This document shows, in pieces, positions 62,818-64,000 of a stretch of DNA of 64,000 nucleotides. The notes beneath the pieces are model-generated. The model saw only the letters and a list, made by a program, of their open reading frames with translations, searched no databases and was not told the DNA's origin. Made by a program: the position numbers and the translations under genes. Numbering within the stretch: position 1 is the stretch's first letter; each line of letters begins with the position of its first letter. The DNA lies in the NCBI GenBank assembly GCA_019925095.2, contig CM034409.1, forward strand, positions 3,847,001 to 3,911,000, given 5' to 3'. This DNA comes from Dendrolimus kikuchii (lineage: Eukaryota; Arthropoda; Insecta; Lepidoptera; Lasiocampidae).

Positions 62818-63385
62818 CTGGGGGCTTTGTGGCGAAGCCTTAGGTGAGTAGCCACACCTCGTGCCTGACTCCGGGGGCCAAGGCAAGGCCCCCGCTTCCG
62901 TGATTGCCTTAGCTGGCCGGCACGGAGTGGAGATTGCTAGAGCTAAGACTCAAGCTCCAGGGGTGGAAGTGATAAATGGCATCACGTCAGAAGTAGCTTC
63001 GGTAAACCTGCAGCCTACCTCTCTACACCCCTTAGCCACTCACACTCGTGTTGCCTCTGTCTTTATGGCAATTTTTTGGGGCCCATGCAGGGAGTGGCGA
63101 GTCACCGTCTGCCTATTTTTCCATGTTTCCTGAACATTGTGCCGGGCAGACGCCATAGTCCCCATATTCCCAGACCCCTAGTACCACTAGCAGTTCACCC
63201 CAATAGCCCGGTACTTTTTGTCCTCATTTCCCACATTAGTTCTACTATAATACGATAATCTTCGGTCAGTGTCACGCCACATTTACATTAAATTTGTTAA
63301 AGGGCCTCTACGTATTGGCCTTTCCATGGCCCCAAGCAAGCCCTCCAAATGTCCGGGCCATTTTTATGGCCCGTGGTCTTGAAGG
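62818..63385 (-). repeat. Repeat W copy 3
   Basis: From GGGGGCTTTGTGGCGAAGCC to GGCCATTTTTATGGCCCGTG. AATAATAATAAAT precedes it, the reverse of a (TTA)n tail. Confidence 0.62.
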
Positions 63386-64000
63386 ACATACAAATATATA
63401 AATACCTTTTCTACAATTTAAAGTTTAGTTTGTTGATTAATAATAAATATTGTTTCGATGATTAATAAATGTTGATTAATATTACTTAAAAAATGAATTT
63501 TATTTATGGTGTACCTCCAAAAATATTCGTCTTCCTAGATGTACCTTGAACACAAAAATTTTGCGGAACACTGTTTTAGATTATAGAGTATTTTCAAAGA
63601 GGAATTTGTGTTTAAAGAAAAAAATGTTCCTGTGTATAAATAAGCAATAGAAAAATAAATAACAAAATGTGAAACTTTTTATAATAAAAGAAAAAACAGT
63701 TATAAAGTTACTTAATATGGAACCTTTTTTTAACAATAGTTGTATTATAACATTCTACATGTGGAAACATTTAAATGGTTAGAGATATTTAGTAGTATGT
63801 ACTCAGTAATAAACTGTTTGTTTTCCGAATTAAAAAAAAAATCTAAACAAATTGTGAGAACGAAGTGAAGCCATCTAATTTTGGCATAAGACGAATATTG
63901 AATTTCTGATGAAAATATTATTTTTAAATATTGTCATCCTTGTCGTTAATGACCCAAGAATAGTATTAAATATAGTTTTAGTAATTATTATTTGCTTGTA
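63386..64000. other. AT-rich end of window, nothing recognised
   Basis: The block GTTCCGCAAAGTATGTACCG (62,698) has its inverse near 63,555 (ATTTTGCGGAACACTG), so an outer element may enclose repeat W copy 3. No gene. Confidence 0.35.

Overview
This is a window of animal nuclear DNA, almost certainly from an insect and most likely from a moth or butterfly. It is AT-rich and most of it is decayed transposable elements. The evidence for this origin is the gene content (a spätzle-family cytokine with insect-type splice sites) and the repeat mix: short non-autonomous Helitrons ending in CTAGT, RTE-type LINE 3' ends with a (TACA)n tail, a roughly 300 bp SINE-like family ending in TGCAATAAAA, and tRNA-derived SINEs. 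The species cannot be named from the sequence alone.

Three protein-coding genes can be rebuilt with consistent splice phases. (1) A spätzle-like (Spz3/Spz4-type) secreted cystine-knot ligand lies on the + strand, with nine coding exons from 23,754 to the stop at 61,257 (388 residues). Only the exon carrying the start codon and the beginning of the signal peptide is missing. (2) A complete nicotinamide riboside kinase (NMRK) gene lies on the - strand, with four exons from 47,409 down to 38,412 (196 residues). (3) A complete small gene resembling AROS/RPS19BP1 lies on the - strand, with four exons from 54,405 down to 50,740 (112 residues). Genes 2 and 3 both sit inside the 20.4 kb fourth intron of gene 1, on the opposite strand.

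Layout. 1-23,753 holds no recognisable gene, only nested repeats (RTE, SINE-like, Helitron, hAT-like, TIR elements), although the missing first spätzle exon could be hidden there. 23,754-35,736 holds spätzle exons 1-4, with repeats in every intron; several repeats end within 20-40 bp of an exon. 35,737-56,171 is the giant intron with the two nested genes, three Helitron-like elements or clusters and many LINE/SINE pieces. 56,172-61,257 holds spätzle exons 5-9, which encode the cystine-knot domain. 61,258-64,000 is the 3' flank, with a Helitron and copies of two further repeat families.

Repeat names used below: 'S1' is the SINE-like family ending TGCAATAAAA; 'RTE-a' is the LINE 3' end with the (TACA)n tail; 'W', 'X', 'M' and 'V' are unclassified families seen in two or more copies. 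No CRISPR, operon, rRNA or free-standing tRNA gene is seen. The three protein genes act in unrelated processes (Toll/neurotrophin-type signalling, NAD+ salvage, ribosome biogenesis), so their nesting is positional and not evidence of a joint pathway.
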